DNA from: an uncultured Wenzhouxiangella sp.
Lineage (GTDB): Bacteria > Pseudomonadota > Gammaproteobacteria > Xanthomonadales > Wenzhouxiangellaceae
Reading direction: 5' to 3'
Assembly: GCA_937876395.1 (NCBI GenBank)
Contig: CALEIM010000170.1
Span: 1-42,704 of the forward strand
DNA length: 42,704 nt
In this document: positions 36,256 through 42,704 of the stretch, one piece after another
Layout: each line of letters opens with the position of its first letter
Position numbering within the stretch: the stretch's first letter is position 1
The notes under the pieces: generated by a model
Told to the model about the DNA's origin: nothing
The model's database searches: none
What the model saw: the letters and a program-made list of their open reading frames with translations, nothing else
Position numbers and translations under genes: made by a program

Positions 36256-37686
36256 ATGCATCAACAAGTCATCGACAGCCTGCTGACGCCGGTCGGCGTA
36301 GGCAGCAAGGAACTCGAACTGGCCCTGGGCCGGCTGGTCTCACCGCGCATTGATTTCGGCGAGCTGTATTTCCAGCGCCGTGTCAGCGAAAGCTGGATGC
36401 TCGAAGACGGCGTGGTCAGGAGCGGCAGCTTCGACTCTGACCAGGGCGTGGGTGTACGCGCCGTGGCCGGCGCCGGCAGCGGCTTTGCCTACGCCGACTC
36501 AATGGCCCTGCCAGCGCTGCTTGATGCGGCCGGCAGCGCGCGTGCCATTGCCCGCGCGGGCGGCAGCGGCATGGTTCGGGTCGGCCAGCCGGAGCACGCC
36601 ATCGCACGCTATGCCAGCCACGATCCGCTCGCCGGCGGCGACGCCACCGAGCGGGTCGAGCTGTTGCGCACGATAGATGCCTTTGTGCGTTCTCTTGATG
36701 CGCGGATCAGCCAGGTCAGCGTCAATCTGGCAGCCAGTCATGAGTCGATTCTGGTCGCTGCGACCGACGGCGTGCTGGCCGCCGATCAACGCCCCCTGGT
36801 GCGCCTGGATGTGCGTGTGCTCATGGAAGCGGATGGCCGGCGCGAACAGGGCGGCTCCGGCGGCGGCGGACGCTGGGCCATGGCCGCCGTTTTCGAGCCG
36901 GAGTTTTGGCAGCACCACGCCCGTGAGGCCGTGCGCATTGCCGCCGTCAACCTGGGTGCTGAAGCCGCGCCCGCCGGTTACATGACCGTCGTGCTTGGCC
37001 CGGGCTGGCCCGGCGTGCTGCTGCACGAGGCGGTTGGGCATGGCCTGGAAGGAGATTTCAATCGCAAGGGCGTGTCGGCCTTTTCCGGGCGCATGGGTGA
37101 GCGGGTTGCCACCGAAGAATGCAACGTGGTCGACGACGGCACTCTGGCAAATCGGCGCGGTTCGCTGAGTATCGACGACGAGGGCACGCCGACCTCATGC
37201 ACCACCCTGATCGAGAACGGTCGCCTGGTGGGCTACATGCAAGACAAACTGAACGCCCGGCTGATGGGCGTTGAGCCGACCGGCAACGGCCGGCGCGAAT
37301 CCTTTGCCCATCTGCCGATGCCGCGCATGACCAATACCTACATGTTGCCGGGCAAACATGATCCGGGCGAAATTCTTGCCTCGGTTGCAGACGGCATCTA
37401 CGCGGTCGGTTTCAACGGCGGCCAGGTGGATATCACCTCCGGCAAGTTCGTGTTTGCCGCCTCGGAAGCCTATCGGGTGAAAAACGGCAAGATCGGCGCT
37501 GCGATCAAGGGCGCGACCCTGATCGGCAATGGGCCGGATGTGCTGACCCGGGTCGGCATGGTCGGCAATGATCTTGAGCTCGACGCCGGCGTCGGCGTCT
37601 GCGGCAAGGAAGGTCAGGGCGTGCCGGTGGGTGTCGGTCAGCCGACTTTGAGAGTTGACGGCCTGACCGTCGGGGGAACCGGATGA
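36256..37686 (+). CDS. tldD: Metalloprotease TldD
   Basis: A 476-residue subunit of the TldD/TldE protease. The zinc-type motif HEAVGHGLEGDFNRKG (HExxxH) near residue 255 marks TldD as the catalytic partner. Other family stretches are ISQVSVNLAASHESILVAATDG and, toward the end, MPRMTNTYMLPGKHDPGE and YAVGFNGGQVDITSGKFVFAASEAY. It is known to trim modified peptides such as microcin B17 and CcdA in E. coli. ATG 36256 is taken: the 33-codon extension is inside yhdP. No strong ribosome binding site. It overlaps pmbA as ATGA. Confidence 0.95.
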   Translation: MHQQVIDSLLTPVGVGSKELELALGRLVSPRIDFGELYFQRRVSESWMLEDGVVRSGSFDSDQGVGVRAVAGAGSGFAYADSMALPALLDAAGSARAIARAGGSGMVRVGQPEHAIARYASHDPLAGGDATERVELLRTIDAFVRSLDARISQVSVNLAASHESILVAATDGVLAADQRPLVRLDVRVLMEADGRREQGGSGGGGRWAMAAVFEPEFWQHHAREAVRIAAVNLGAEAAPAGYMTVVLGPGWPGVLLHEAVGHGLEGDFNRKGVSAFSGRMGERVATEECNVVDDGTLANRRGSLSIDDEGTPTSCTTLIENGRLVGYMQDKLNARLMGVEPTGNGRRESFAHLPMPRMTNTYMLPGKHDPGEILASVADGIYAVGFNGGQVDITSGKFVFAASEAYRVKNGKIGAAIKGATLIGNGPDVLTRVGMVGNDLELDAGVGVCGKEGQGVPVGVGQPTLRVDGLTVGGTG

Positions 37687-39065
37687 GTACGCCGCTGAGC
37701 CGTCACAACGATTCGGCCATTGCCGCCATGCTGCATGATCCCGAGCGTGAATCAGGGCTGCTTGAAGGGGTCGCCCGCCGCGTCCTGGAACGCGCCCGCG
37801 CCGGCGGCGCCAGCCAGGCCGAGGCGTCCGTGGTTTCCAGCCTGGGCCGCGACGTGTCGGTTCGCATGGGCGAGATCGAATCTCTGGAAGAAGCGCGCGA
37901 CCGCACACTACAGATCAGCGTCTATCGCGGCCAGTGCACCGGCAGCGCCAGCACCGGTGATCTGCGTCCTGAAGCGATCGACGAGTGCGTGGATCGGGCC
38001 TTGGCGATTGCCCGCTACACCCAGGCTGATCGGGCCGCCGGTCTGGCCGATGCCGAGCTGATGGCGAGCGATTTCCCCGACCTTGATCTGTGGCATGCCG
38101 AAGACCGATCGCTCGATGAGCTGGTTGAACGCGCCATGCGGGTCGAAAGCGCCGCGCGCGATGCCGACAAGCGCGTGGTCAATTCCGAAGGCGCGAGTGT
38201 CAGCAGTGAGGCGACGATCGGCGTTTACGCCAACAGCCACGGCTTTGTCGGCCGGATGCGCGGCACCTCTTGTTCGCAAAGCTGTGCGGTGATCGCACGC
38301 GACGACTCGGGGATGCAGCGCGACTACGACTATGACATGGCGCGCCGTTTCGCCGCTTTGGCCGCACCGGAACAGACCGGGGCTGAGGCGGCCCGCCGGA
38401 CTGTCCGACGCCTGGGTGCCGAGCATGTGAAAACCGGCCAGATGCCGATTCTGTTTGCGCCCGAGGTGGCCCGTGGTCTGCTCAGGCATCTGCTGGCGGC
38501 GGTGTCCGGCGGCAATCTTTACCGACGCAGCAGCTTTCTGCTCGATACCCTGGGTGAGCAGCTTTTGCCGCAGTGGGTGACCCTGATCGAGCGCCCGCGG
38601 CTGCCCCAGGGCGCGCGTTCTGCAGTTTTCGATGCCGATGGCGTGGCCACGCGTGAAGCGCCACTGATTCGCGACGGGGTGCTGGAACGCTACGTGCTGT
38701 CGAGCTATTCGGCGCGCCGCCTGGGCCTGGAGACCACCGCCAACGCCGGCGGTGTGCGCAACCTTGAGCTGGTTGGCGCCAGCCAGGATTTCGGCCAGCT
38801 ACTGGCCAGCATGGACCGCGGCCTGCTGATTACCGAGCTGATGGGGCAGGGCGTCAACCTGGTCACCGGCGATTATTCGCGCGGCGCGGCCGGGTTTCGC
38901 GTTGAGCGCGGGCAGATTGCCGCGCCGGTCGAGGAGTTCACGATTGCCGGCAACCTGCGCGATATGTTCGCCAACCTGGTGGCGGCGGGTACTGATGTCG
39001 ACACCCGCCACTCGATGCGTGTCGGCTCACTGCTGCTCGACAAAATGGTCGTCGCCGGCCAGTAG
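37683..39065 (+). CDS. pmbA: Metalloprotease partner TldE/PmbA
   Basis: A 460-residue homologue of TldD without the HExxxH motif, the non-catalytic half of the heterodimer. Typical parts are VRMGEIESLEEARDRTLQIS, SNGF-like HGFVGRMRGTSCSQSC, MPILFAPEVARGLLRHLL, and the end MGQGVNLVTGDYSRGAAGFRVE with TDVDTRHSMRVGSLLLDKM. In E. coli tldD and pmbA are far apart; here they overlap by four bases, fitting equal production of both chains. It is the last gene of the superoperon. No terminator-like hairpin was found behind it. Confidence 0.95.
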   Translation: MSTPLSRHNDSAIAAMLHDPERESGLLEGVARRVLERARAGGASQAEASVVSSLGRDVSVRMGEIESLEEARDRTLQISVYRGQCTGSASTGDLRPEAIDECVDRALAIARYTQADRAAGLADAELMASDFPDLDLWHAEDRSLDELVERAMRVESAARDADKRVVNSEGASVSSEATIGVYANSHGFVGRMRGTSCSQSCAVIARDDSGMQRDYDYDMARRFAALAAPEQTGAEAARRTVRRLGAEHVKTGQMPILFAPEVARGLLRHLLAAVSGGNLYRRSSFLLDTLGEQLLPQWVTLIERPRLPQGARSAVFDADGVATREAPLIRDGVLERYVLSSYSARRLGLETTANAGGVRNLELVGASQDFGQLLASMDRGLLITELMGQGVNLVTGDYSRGAAGFRVERGQIAAPVEEFTIAGNLRDMFANLVAAGTDVDTRHSMRVGSLLLDKMVVAGQ

Positions 39066-39195
39066 CGGCATTACACCAGGCGCAAGGCGTGCACAGGCAG
39101 GGCTTTACGGTCGACTGAAGAGTCCGTTGGTTTCCGTAAGCCTTTGTTTCCCCTTGCATCTTGCGCCTTTCTCTTTGCGCCTGATCAACACCGCC

Positions 39196-39224
39196 TTACC
39201 CTCGCTCGGCAAAACCAGTAGAAT
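39196..39224 (+). promoter_or_regulatory. Candidate promoter for tpiA-secG
   Basis: The 192-base gap between pmbA and tpiA holds TAGAAT (39219-39224) with a weak -35 (TTACCC, 39196-39201) at 17 bases. tpiA starts 33 bases downstream. The rest of the gap contains only a short direct repeat (TTGCGCCT at 39161 and 39175). Confidence 0.35.
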
Positions 39225-39257
39225 CTGCATCCCTCTCGTCCCTACTGTGGTGAAGTC

Positions 39258-40007
39258 ATGCGTACCAAGCTGATTGCCGGCAATTGGAAGATGCACGGCA
39301 GCAAGCCCGAAATTCGCAGCCTGATCGGCGGCATTCTGGCGCGCCTGGATCCCGGCCGTTCGGCCGAGGTCATGGTGTTGCCACCTTTTCCCTATCTGCC
39401 GCTGGTTGATTCCCTGACCGACTCCACCCCGGTGCTGCTCGGTGCCCAGGATTTGAGCGCCCACTCCGGCGGCGCTTATACCGGCGAAGTCGCCGGCCCG
39501 ATGCTGAACGACTGGAACTGTTCACACGTCCTGGTGGGCCACTCCGAGCGACGCGCCTTGCACGCCGAGTCCAGCGAGCTGGTGGCAAAAAAGTTTGTCG
39601 CCGCCCAGGAAGCCGGTCTGCAGCCGATCCTGTGCGTCGGTGAAACGCTGGAAGAGCGCGAGGCGTCGCGGACATCCGAGGTGGTTGGCGCCCAGATTCG
39701 TGCGGTGCTGGATGCGGCCGGGATTCAGGCTTTTGCCCGCGCGATCATCGCCTATGAACCGGTCTGGGCAATCGGCACCGGCCAGACCGCCACGCCGGAT
39801 CAGGCACAGCAGATTCATGCAGCGATCAGGGCGCAGCTTGAGCAAGAGGATGCTACAATTGCCGGCCGAGTCAGGATACTGTACGGCGGCAGCGTCAAAC
39901 CCGACAATGCCCCCGAACTGTTTGCCTGCGAAGACATTGACGGTGGTCTGATCGGCGGAGCATCGCTGCAAGCCGAATCCTTCATGGGCATCTACCAGGC
40001 CGCCTGA
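39258..40007 (+). CDS. tpiA: Triosephosphate isomerase
   Basis: A 249-residue glycolytic TIM barrel that interconverts dihydroxyacetone phosphate and glyceraldehyde 3-phosphate. Catalytic Lys is in AGNWKMHGS, His in VLVGHSERR, and Glu in IIAYEPVWAIGTGQTATPDQ, the loop-6 region. The phosphate-grip ending YGGSVKPDNAPE and GGLIGGASLQAESF is complete. tpiA followed by secG is a common order. ATG 39258 gives the normal N-terminus. Nothing unusual. Confidence 0.97.
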   Translation: MRTKLIAGNWKMHGSKPEIRSLIGGILARLDPGRSAEVMVLPPFPYLPLVDSLTDSTPVLLGAQDLSAHSGGAYTGEVAGPMLNDWNCSHVLVGHSERRALHAESSELVAKKFVAAQEAGLQPILCVGETLEEREASRTSEVVGAQIRAVLDAAGIQAFARAIIAYEPVWAIGTGQTATPDQAQQIHAAIRAQLEQEDATIAGRVRILYGGSVKPDNAPELFACEDIDGGLIGGASLQAESFMGIYQAA

Positions 40008-40037
40008 TCCTGACAGTTTGGAACGAGACTTTTTTCG

Positions 40038-40493
40038 ATGTATACGATTCTCACCGTATTTCAAGTTTTGCTGGCCGCGGCCATGGTGGCCGTCATCCTG
40101 GTTCAGCGCGGTGCTGGTGCGACCATGGGTGCCGCTTTCGGCTCGGGCGCATCGGGCACGGTGTTTGGTTCGCGCGGCGCCGGCGGTTTTCTCAGCACGC
40201 TGACTGTTTGGCTTGGCGTGGCGTTTTTTGCGCTCAGCCTGGGCATGGCGGTCTACGTTGCTCGCTCCGGCGATGTCCGGTCACCCGTTGACGATCTCGG
40301 CGTTGCCGGCCAACTGGTCGCGCCACCGGCCGATGTCAGCACCGACCGTCCGACCGAACCGACGACGTCGGGCGACAGCCAGGTCGAAGAATTCCTTGAT
40401 GTGCCGGTCGGTGATGACCCGGTTGATCAAGGCGAGGCTGGTGAACAGGCCTCTGGGGAAGATGAGTTTGGTGATCTGCCGCCGCCTGGCTGA
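40038..40493 (+). CDS. secG: Preprotein translocase subunit SecG
   Basis: A 151-residue inner-membrane part of the SecYEG channel. Two membrane helices (about residues 2-20, and 57-78 LTVWLGVAFFALSLGMAVYV) flank the conserved loop GAGATMGAAFGSGASGTVFGSRG. E. coli SecG has 110 residues; the extra here is a Pro/Asp/Glu/Gly-rich acidic tail from residue 83 on, common in SecG of this group and not conserved. The secG-tRNA-Leu-nuoA context is classical. ATG 40038 has GGAACGAGA about ten bases upstream. Confidence 0.95.
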   Translation: MYTILTVFQVLLAAAMVAVILVQRGAGATMGAAFGSGASGTVFGSRGAGGFLSTLTVWLGVAFFALSLGMAVYVARSGDVRSPVDDLGVAGQLVAPPADVSTDRPTEPTTSGDSQVEEFLDVPVGDDPVDQGEAGEQASGEDEFGDLPPPG

Positions 40494-40526
40494 GGCGAAA
40501 GCAGTCACTGGCACAGCTGCGACGAT

Positions 40527-40613
40527 GCCGAAGTGGTGGAATTGGTAGACACGCTGTCTTGAGGGGGCAGTGACCCAACGGTCGTGCCGGTTCGAGTCCG
40601 GCCTTCGGCACCA
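40527..40613 (+). tRNA. tRNA-Leu (anticodon GAG)
   Basis: An 87-base class II tRNA. The acceptor stem GCCGAAG pairs with CTTCGGC (40603-40609), followed by discriminator A and an encoded CCA. The D arm holds TTGGTAGA. The anticodon stem CTGTC/GGCAG has one wobble pair and a TTGAGGG loop, so the anticodon is GAG, reading CUC and CUU. A long variable arm (TGACC...GGTCG) and the T arm with TTCGAGT are present. secG is directly upstream and nuoA downstream, as in many gammaproteobacteria. Confidence 0.97.
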
Positions 40614-40688
40614 TCATTGATAACGAACGCATGCATCGGGCCTCAATCCGGGCGGCGTGAAAGACTGACAAACTGGCAGGTTGAACGA

Positions 40689-41045
40689 ATGCTGGCTGAC
40701 TATTTTTCGATTCTGCTGTTTTTGCTCGTGGCCCTTGGCATGGGCGCTGGCCTGCTGCTGGTCGGTGGGATTCTGGGGCCGCGCCGCCCGTCGGACGAGA
40801 AAAACTCGCCCTACGAGTGCGGTTTCGAGGCCTTTGAGGACTCGCGCATGAAGTTCGACGTGCGCTTTTATCTGGTTGCCATCCTGTTCATCATCTTCGA
40901 TCTCGAAATCGCGTTCCTCTTCCCGTGGGCGGTGGCGCTCGACGCCGTCGGCATGACTGGTCTGGTGGCGATGGGCGTGTTCCTGCTGATCCTGGTGATC
41001 GGCTTCGTCTATGAATGGAAGAAGGGAGCGCTGGAGTGGGAATAA
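40689..41045 (+). CDS. nuoA: NADH-quinone oxidoreductase subunit A
   Basis: A 118-residue membrane subunit of complex I with three membrane helices (about residues 5-28, 62-83 and 88-110). Family marks are KNSPYECGFEAFEDSRMKFD (the Cys of the loop between helices 1 and 2 that moves during deactivation in the mitochondrial ND3 homologue) and VAILFIIFDLEIAFLFPWAV. ATG 40689 is chosen; 35 extra codons upstream would overlap the tRNA. It is the first gene of the nuo operon. The gap between tRNA and nuoA shows no clear promoter to the eye, so it may be read through from secG. Confidence 0.97.
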   Translation: MLADYFSILLFLLVALGMGAGLLLVGGILGPRRPSDEKNSPYECGFEAFEDSRMKFDVRFYLVAILFIIFDLEIAFLFPWAVALDAVGMTGLVAMGVFLLILVIGFVYEWKKGALEWE

Positions 41046-41581
41046 GCAACATCATGCACAACCCCGCCCCGGTCGGCGAGGTTGACGATATTCTGCGCCC
41101 CGAGGCGGACAATCCGCTGCTCAAAAAGGGCTTTGTGACCACCAGCGCCGATGCCCTGCTCAACTGGGCGCGGACCGGCTCGATGTGGCCGGTGACTTTC
41201 GGCCTGGCCTGCTGCGCCGTTGAAATGATGCATGCCTCAGCGTCGCGTTACGATCTCGACCAGTTCGGCACGTTTTATCGCCCCACGCCCAGGCAGTCGG
41301 ACGTGATGATCGTCGCCGGCACCCTGGTCAACAAGATGGCCCCGGCGCTCAGGAAAATCTACGACCAGATGCCCGAGCCCAAATGGGTGATTTCGATGGG
41401 CTCCTGCGCCAACGGCGGCGGCTATTACCACTATTCCTACGCCGTTACGCGTGGCTGCGATCGCATTGTGCCGGTCGATATCTATGTTCCGGGCTGCCCG
41501 CCGACGGCCGAAGCACTGGTGTATGCCATTCTCCAGCTGCAGAAGAAGGTCCGGCGTACCAACACGATTGCTCGATCATGA
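41036..41581 (+). CDS. nuoB: NADH-quinone oxidoreductase subunit B
   Basis: A 181-residue peripheral subunit carrying iron-sulfur cluster N2, which passes electrons to quinone. Cluster ligands are the tandem Cys pair in GLACCAVEMMH, Cys in ISMGSCANGGGYYHYSY and Cys in IYVPGCPPTAEA. The start is uncertain: GTG 41036 has AGGGAG seven bases upstream and overlaps the nuoA end by ten bases; ATG 41054 is possible. The longer frame from 41015 is inside nuoA. It ends overlapping nuoC as ATGA. Confidence 0.97.
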   Translation: MGISNIMHNPAPVGEVDDILRPEADNPLLKKGFVTTSADALLNWARTGSMWPVTFGLACCAVEMMHASASRYDLDQFGTFYRPTPRQSDVMIVAGTLVNKMAPALRKIYDQMPEPKWVISMGSCANGGGYYHYSYAVTRGCDRIVPVDIYVPGCPPTAEALVYAILQLQKKVRRTNTIARS

Positions 41582-42303
41582 CCGGCTTCTCTACCCGTAA
41601 TCAGGCGCTCGTGGCGCTGCTGACTGACAAGCTTGGCGAGCGCATCGCCTCGATCAGCGAGCATTGCGGCCAGCTAACCGTCGAGATTGCAGTACAACAC
41701 TGGCTCGATGCAGCCTTCTTGCTGCGCGACGAACCTGAACTGCATTTCGAGCAGCTGATCGATCTGTGCGGCATCGACTACCTCGGCTATGGCGACGACG
41801 AGTGGGAAACGGCTGAGGCGACCCACACCGGCTTTTCGCGGGCCGCCGACGCCCTCGGACCAGGACGTTTTGCCTGGGAAAATCGTCCCGAGGCCGAAGA
41901 AATCCAGAACCGCTATGCAGCCGTCGTCCATCTGCTGTCGCTCAAGCACAACCGGCGCGTCCGCCTGCGCTGCTTTGCGCCGGACAACGAATTCCCGGTG
42001 CTGCCGTCCCTGGTTGAGGTCTGGAACTCGGTCAACTGGTATGAGCGTGAGGCGTTTGACCTGTACGGGATCATTTTTGAAGGCCACCCTGATCTCCGAC
42101 GGATCATGACCGACTACGGCTTTATCGGCCATCCCTTCCGCAAGGATTTCCCGCTGATCGGCAACGTCACCGTTCGCTACGATGAAGACAAGGAGCGGGT
42201 CGTTTATGAACCGGTCGAAATCGAGCCGCGGGTTACCGTGGCCCGAGTGGTGCGGCGCGACAGCCGCTACGTCGACCAGAAGCTGGCAGGAGATGACTCA
42301 TGA
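41578..42303 (+). CDS. nuoC: NADH-quinone oxidoreductase subunit C
   Basis: A 241-residue hydrophilic 30-kDa subunit of complex I. The signature is SVNWYEREAFDLYGIIFEGH and PDLRRIMTDYGFIGHPFRKDFPL near the C-terminus. The N-terminal part (LIDLCGIDYLGYGDDEWETA) is also typical, with an Asp/Glu-rich insertion of some 40 residues. It starts in the overlap with nuoB (ATGA) and ends overlapping nuoD. It is separate from nuoD, unlike the fused NuoCD of E. coli. Confidence 0.97.
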   Translation: MTGFSTRNQALVALLTDKLGERIASISEHCGQLTVEIAVQHWLDAAFLLRDEPELHFEQLIDLCGIDYLGYGDDEWETAEATHTGFSRAADALGPGRFAWENRPEAEEIQNRYAAVVHLLSLKHNRRVRLRCFAPDNEFPVLPSLVEVWNSVNWYEREAFDLYGIIFEGHPDLRRIMTDYGFIGHPFRKDFPLIGNVTVRYDEDKERVVYEPVEIEPRVTVARVVRRDSRYVDQKLAGDDS

Positions 42304-42704
42304 GTGAGATTCGCAGCTTCACAATCAACTTCGGGCCGCAGCATCCGGCCGCGCACGGCGTGCTGCGCCTGGTGCTTGAGCTGGATGGTGAAACGGTGGT
42401 GCGCGCTGATCCGCACGTCGGCCTGCTCCATCGGGCGACCGAAAAACTGGCCGAATCCAAGCCGTATAACCACTCCATCGGTTACATGGATCGCCTCGAC
42501 TACGTCTCGATGATGTGCAACGAGCACGCCTATGTGTTGGCCATCGAAAAATTGCTGGGCATCGAGGCGCCGGAGCGCGCCCAGTGGATCCGCACCCTGT
42601 TTGACGAGATCACGCGCATCCTCAACCACCTGATGTGGCTTGGCTCCAACGCGCTCGACCTGGGCGCCCAGACGGTGTTTCTGTACGCCTTCCGAGAGCG
42701 CGAA
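42300..42704 (+). CDS. nuoD: NADH-quinone oxidoreductase subunit D, N-terminal part (partial)
   Basis: The first 135 residues of the 49-kDa quinone-site subunit. INFGPQHPAAHGVLRLVLELDGETV, HVGLLHRATEKLAESKPYN and YMDRLDYVSMMCNEHAYVLA are hallmark sequences; the two His in GPQHPAAHG face the quinone. It overlaps the nuoC stop by four bases (ATGA). The gene runs beyond the right edge, and the remaining nuo genes are probably outside the window. Confidence 0.97.
   Translation, partial: MSEIRSFTINFGPQHPAAHGVLRLVLELDGETVVRADPHVGLLHRATEKLAESKPYNHSIGYMDRLDYVSMMCNEHAYVLAIEKLLGIEAPERAQWIRTLFDEITRILNHLMWLGSNALDLGAQTVFLYAFRERE

Noticed and set aside
39066..39257. Direct repeat TTGCGCCT (39161 and 39175) as a regulatory or CRISPR-like element
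   Set aside because: Only two copies, eight bases each, with no further copies nearby. Chance or slippage is enough to explain it.

Overview
The window is a high-GC, gene-dense piece of a gammaproteobacterial chromosome. Gene order (leuS-lptE-holA-nadD-rsfS-rlmH-maf-rng-yhdP-tldD-pmbA, then tpiA-secG-tRNA-Leu-nuoABCD) and many secreted proteins suggest the Xanthomonadales/Wenzhouxiangella neighbourhood. That placement is inference from synteny and protein style, not from a marker gene. No CRISPR array, complete insertion sequence, prophage or replication origin was seen.

1-8.5 kb: the end of ahcY and complete metF (activated methyl cycle). Facing them is a minus-strand pair: an exported isoaspartyl peptidase overlapping a CadC-like membrane regulator (winged helix, one membrane segment, TPR array). 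Then come a MAPEG membrane protein, a NUDIX hydrolase, a secreted beta-propeller protein, and a translationally coupled minus-strand nuclease pair (HNH endonuclease, then a free-standing PolA-type 5'-3' exonuclease).

8.6-17.8 kb: an envelope and secretion region. It holds a DegP/DegQ-type protease with two PDZ domains, an exported protein with an N-terminally placed TonB-C-like domain, an M28 peptidase with about nine membrane segments (architecture like eukaryotic ERMP1), a two-repeat plus HAF-like secreted protein, and a HEXXHXXGXXH metalloprotease. Between the last two lies a low-GC scar of about 580 bases with a truncated sulfotransferase and another gene fragment. This is the clearest accessory spot in the window.

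17.8-24.6 kb: an MCE/Mla-type lipid transport operon (STAS-MlaE fusion, ATPase, MCE protein, auxiliary lipoprotein) followed by a DUF2937-like gene. After it come an M17 aminopeptidase, a Sel1-type exported protein, and a small lipoprotein made of Ala/Glu/Trp-rich amphipathic helix.

24.7-39.1 kb: a long plus-strand housekeeping superoperon with many 1-4 base overlaps, covering leucyl-tRNA synthetase, LPS assembly, DNA polymerase III delta, NAD synthesis, ribosome silencing and methylation, Maf, RNase G, an AsmA-like giant, and the TldD/TldE protease pair.

39.2-42.7 kb: tpiA, secG, a class II tRNA-Leu(GAG), and the start of the respiratory complex I operon (nuoA, B, C and a partial D).

No clearly new multi-gene system is proven here. 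The best leads are the HNH/5'-nuclease pair, the two-repeat/HAF secreted protein with its broken surroundings, the ERMP1-like protease, the inverted TonB-C protein and the Trp-periodic lipoprotein.
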